DNA from: Sphingomonas bacterium
Lineage (GTDB): Bacteria; Pseudomonadota; Alphaproteobacteria; Sphingomonadales; Sphingomonadaceae
Direction of reading: 5' to 3'
Assembly (NCBI RefSeq): GCF_028289855.1
Contig: NZ_JAQGKZ010000080.1
Span: 1-64,000, forward strand
Length of the DNA stretch: 64,000 nucleotides
Made by a program: the position numbers and the translations under genes
Notes under the pieces: generated by a model
Database searches by the model: none
What the model saw: the letters and a program-made list of their open reading frames with translations, nothing else
Told to the model about the DNA's origin: nothing
Shown here: piece after piece, positions 61,969 to 64,000 of the stretch
Layout: every line of letters begins with the position of its first letter
How positions within the stretch are numbered: the stretch's first letter is position 1

Positions 61969-62697
61969 CTACTCGATGGCGTCGAGATAATATTGCCGCC
62001 GCGCCTGGCTCATCTCCAGGATCGCGGCCTCGCTCCAGCCATAGGCATGCGCGAGCGTCACGACATCCTCCAGGATGGTGCGCGCGCGGCGCTCGATTTC
62101 CGCCCACAGGAACGGCACGACTTCGAGCGAGGCGTTCCAGACGTGGTCGCACGCCGCGCAGGCCAGCGGGATCGCCAGCTGCGCCAGCGCATCTTTCTCG
62201 GCGACTGCCGCGCCCAGCGCCTCCAGCACCGATTCGGGCAAGTCGGCGGGCGCGATCGTCGCGCCCGCTACCGTCGCGCCAATCACCGCACGCTCGGCCA
62301 GCGTCCGGCGGACGCGCAGAGGGTCGCCGCTGACCGCCGCGGCCAGATCCTGGCTGGTCATCAACCGGTAATGGAGCCGATAGCCCTCGATCTCGATGTC
62401 GAACTCGCGCTGCGGCGGGGGGACGTAGCCGGCGAGCAATTCATCGATCCGCTGTTCGAACTCGAGCGGCTCGCCGCACGACGAGCAATTGACCAAGGCG
62501 CGCATGACCGGACCGATCGTCGCCTCGCGCAGCTCGAGCAGCCGCGCGTTGCGCTCGCCGATGCTGAGCGTGGACAGATCGCCCAGGGTGCTGCCCGGCG
62601 TAGCGCGCGCCAGTGCGACCAGCGCCTTGTTCCAGTCCGGGCGCGATTCGCCCGTTTCCCACACGGCGACGATATCGGCCGGCGCCAGCGCGGTCAT
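61969..62697 (-). CDS. T4 baseplate-type protein with zinc-ribbon cysteines
   Basis: 242 residues resembling the T4-type baseplate hub assembly protein family found in eCIS operons. It contains two C-x-x-C pairs (CSSC around residue 70 and CAAC around 181) that may bind zinc. The C-terminus (LEMSQARRQYYLDAIE) resembles tail-assembly chaperones. The upstream gap contains the structured inverted-repeat element, whose left arm begins 6 bases before the ATG. Confidence 0.65.
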   Translation of the reverse strand: MTALAPADIVAVWETGESRPDWNKALVALARATPGSTLGDLSTLSIGERNARLLELREATIGPVMRALVNCSSCGEPLEFEQRIDELLAGYVPPPQREFDIEIEGYRLHYRLMTSQDLAAAVSGDPLRVRRTLAERAVIGATVAGATIAPADLPESVLEALGAAVAEKDALAQLAIPLACAACDHVWNASLEVVPFLWAEIERRARTILEDVVTLAHAYGWSEAAILEMSQARRQYYLDAIE

Positions 62698-62702
62698 GAT
62701 GC

Positions 62703-62972
62703 AGGGTCCGAACTCACCTGCAACGCGGTCGTGACGGAGCCGATTTTGGTGTCAGGCAAGAAGCAAGGAGGGAGCGATGCTGAAGCATCGTGACCGACGC
62801 GGCGACGCCGCCCGGCGCCAAAATCGGCCCGCCGCTTCGCGGTCGCCCGTGGAAAACCGCCGAGCGGCGTCGCTTGCTTGCGCGTAGCCCCGGCTACGCG
62901 ACTGCGCTGCGCTTCTTGTCGGCGGCTTTCCACGGGCGATCACGATCCTCGTTGCAGGTGAGTTCGGACCCT
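62703..62972. repeat. Nested inverted-repeat element in the eCIS operon
   Basis: Arms of 23 bases, perfect complements, at 62703-62725 and 62950-62972. Inside are an 11-base stem (62739-62749 with 62818-62828) and an 18-base stem with one mismatch (62844-62861 with 62921-62938). The smaller stems are CGATGCT/AGCATCG, GCGGCG/CGCCGC and CGCGTAGCC/GGCTACGCG. The whole can fold as a closed outer stem with two branched arms. It contains no gene. It resembles a non-autonomous mobile element or an RNA regulator between the tube gene and the downstream genes. Confidence 0.8.
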
Positions 62973-63535
62973 CAGCTCGCGGGCAATGTGTAGCTGGGCT
63001 CGGCCGGCTCGGTGACCGAGGTGTCGCGTTCCCAGCCTTCGTTCTCGAGCTTGAGTGTCATGATCGCAACCGCGTTGCCGTTCGCGTCCATTTCCGGCAG
63101 CGCGACGAACTCCGACGGCCAGCAACGGTAGATGTTGTACGCGATCACCTTCTGCCCGGCCTCGTTATAGACTTCGAGGATGATGTCCTTGCGGAAATCC
63201 TGCAGCGAGACGTCCTGATTGCCGGTGCCGCCCTGCTGATCGTCGATCGTCGAATTGTGGTAATCCCAGACCTTGTTGGCCCATTGCTCGAACGCGACGT
63301 CGTGCGTCACGCCGCGCTCCAGCGTGATCGCGGCAAATTCGCTTTGCCCTGGCATCCGGCGCGGGGTCGTCGGGTCGCCGCCGGCGCGGTGCGTGATGAC
63401 CTGGGTCGTGCGCGTGAGCGCGCTGACCTTCGACACGCCCGCGACGTATTTGCCGTCCCACTTCAGCCGGAATTTGAAATTCCGGTAGGGATCGTAGCGA
63501 TACGTCGCCTTGGGAAATTCGGTGTTGCTCGGCAT
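62972..63535 (-). CDS. Tail tube protein (T4 gp19-like)
   Basis: 187 residues: NFKFRLKWDGKYVAGVSKVSALTR, MPGQSEFAAITLERGVTHDVAFEQWANKVWD and AYNIYRCWPSEFVALPEMDANGNAVAIMTLKLENEGWERD. These are the blocks of T4 gp19-type tube proteins found in phage tails and eCIS. The stop codon's first base is also the last base of the right arm of the nested inverted repeat. It follows the sheath gene by 23 bases. Confidence 0.92.
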   Translation of the reverse strand: MPSNTEFPKATYRYDPYRNFKFRLKWDGKYVAGVSKVSALTRTTQVITHRAGGDPTTPRRMPGQSEFAAITLERGVTHDVAFEQWANKVWDYHNSTIDDQQGGTGNQDVSLQDFRKDIILEVYNEAGQKVIAYNIYRCWPSEFVALPEMDANGNAVAIMTLKLENEGWERDTSVTEPAEPSYTLPAS

Positions 63536-63558
63536 GGTTCACCCAATCCTTTGCGCGG

Positions 63559-64000
63559 TCAGTTCGGCTTGCCGCCGGCGAGTTGCTGTATCTGGAGGAC
63601 GACGAATTCGGCCGGCTTGACCGGCGCGATCTTGACCAGGATGTTGACGATGCCGTTGTCGATATCGTCCTGCGTCGTGGTCGTCGCGTCGCACGTCACC
63701 GCATAGTCGTAGAACGCGCCCTGCCGCGCGAGATCGGCGAGGAAACTGCCGACGCTCAGCCGCAGCGACGACCACAACGGCTCGGCATTGGGCTCGAACA
63801 CCGCCCAGCGCGTGTTCTGGAGCAGCGTGTCCTCGATGAACAAGGTCAGGCGGCGGACCGGCAGATATTTGTAATCGTCCTCGAACTGGTCGGCACCGCG
63901 TAGTGTCCGCGACCCCCACACGACCGGGCCGATGATCGGGAAGCTGCGCAGGCAGTTGATTCCGAGCGGGTTGAGCTGGCCGTTCTCGTTGTCGGTCAGA
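63559..64000 (-). CDS. Tail sheath protein, C-terminal fragment
   Basis: The frame is open to the right edge of the window, so only the last 147 residues are present. They match the C-terminal part of contractile-tail sheath proteins: GPVVWGSRTLRG, the YLPVRRLTLFIEDTLLQNTRWAVFEPN block and VKPAEFVVLQIQQLAG at the end. The sheath contracts to drive the tube. More of the operon must lie beyond the edge. Confidence 0.95.
   Translation of the reverse strand, partial: LTDNENGQLNPLGINCLRSFPIIGPVVWGSRTLRGADQFEDDYKYLPVRRLTLFIEDTLLQNTRWAVFEPNAEPLWSSLRLSVGSFLADLARQGAFYDYAVTCDATTTTQDDIDNGIVNILVKIAPVKPAEFVVLQIQQLAGGKPN

Noticed and set aside
62703-62972. An insertion sequence with transposase
   Set aside because: The interior has no open frame of useful length and no clear target-site duplication flanks the arms; it is listed as a structured repeat only.
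47338-64000. Prophage or type VI secretion system
   Set aside because: DUF4255, the AAA ATPase and the tube-like adaptor mark an eCIS; no capsid, terminase, lysis or Tss genes are in the window. The right side is unseen, so this is not absolute.
1-64000. tRNA genes, rRNA genes and CRISPR arrays
   Set aside because: No cloverleaf-like or regularly spaced repeat pattern was seen in the intergenic gaps, most of which are under 200 bases.

Overview
The window is a GC-rich chromosomal segment from an alphaproteobacterium, most likely a sphingomonad (Sphingomonas or a close relative). The pointers are a COQ7-type ubiquinone hydroxylase, the proA-nadD-rsfS-rlmH-envC-ctpA gene string, two POT-family peptide transporters, frequent GTG/TTG starts and ATGA/GTGA stop-start overlaps, and palindromic intergenic repeats. 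No rRNA, tRNA, transposase, integrase or CRISPR array was seen. No gene-free stretch exceeds 300 bases; the longest is the 274-base structured gap at 62698-62971.

Region 1 (1-23.9 kb) is mainly housekeeping. It holds the end of smc, two peptide transporters, and a DNA-repair pair (a radical SAM protein plus a DUF4130-UdgX fusion). A long minus-strand operon follows: proA, nadD, rsfS, rlmH, envC-like, ctpA, dsbB, coq7 and a small secreted protein. Next come a HisN-type phosphatase, a secreted peroxiredoxin, a diguanylate cyclase, a 35-aa membrane microprotein and ung.

Region 2 (23.9-41.4 kb) is an accessory region that I read as an unusual, dispersed lasso-peptide-like RiPP system. It has an asparagine-synthetase-type cyclase (23938-25683) and a 48-aa precursor (26705-26851). 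The precursor has a W-x-x-P-x-I-x-x-L leader motif, Thr at -2, a predicted A1-D8 ring and a C-terminal Ser. A nine-gene minus-strand operon (41359 to 34629) encodes a PRMT-like methyltransferase, two HPr-kinase-like proteins, two 2OG-Fe(II)-type oxygenases (one with a TPR-like domain), a DCC thiol protein, an HTTM-like membrane protein, a membrane-anchored unknown and a PqqD-like leader-binding protein. A paralogue of the TPR-oxygenase lies beside the precursor. No B2-type leader peptidase or ABC exporter is present in the window. Inside this region is a yaiS-yaiP-yaiX-yaiO-like cell-envelope cassette (28256-31439).

Region 3 (41.4-47.3 kb) is metabolic: an M13 metallopeptidase, an isochorismatase-like hydrolase with a divergent LysR regulator, and a CaiB-type CoA transferase with an acyl-CoA dehydrogenase.

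Region 4 (47.3-64 kb, minus strand, running off the right edge) is an extracellular contractile injection system operon. In transcription order it encodes sheath, tube, a T4-baseplate-type protein, a small protein, DUF4255, an AAA ATPase, a nuclease-toxin-like protein (candidate cargo), a CIS tube-like adaptor, a LysM-like protein, a gpD-like hub, a gp5-type spike, gp25, two gpJ-like baseplate proteins (one carrying a beta-propeller) and a gpI-like protein ending in a probable beta-helix. A nested inverted-repeat element sits between the tube gene and the rest of the operon.
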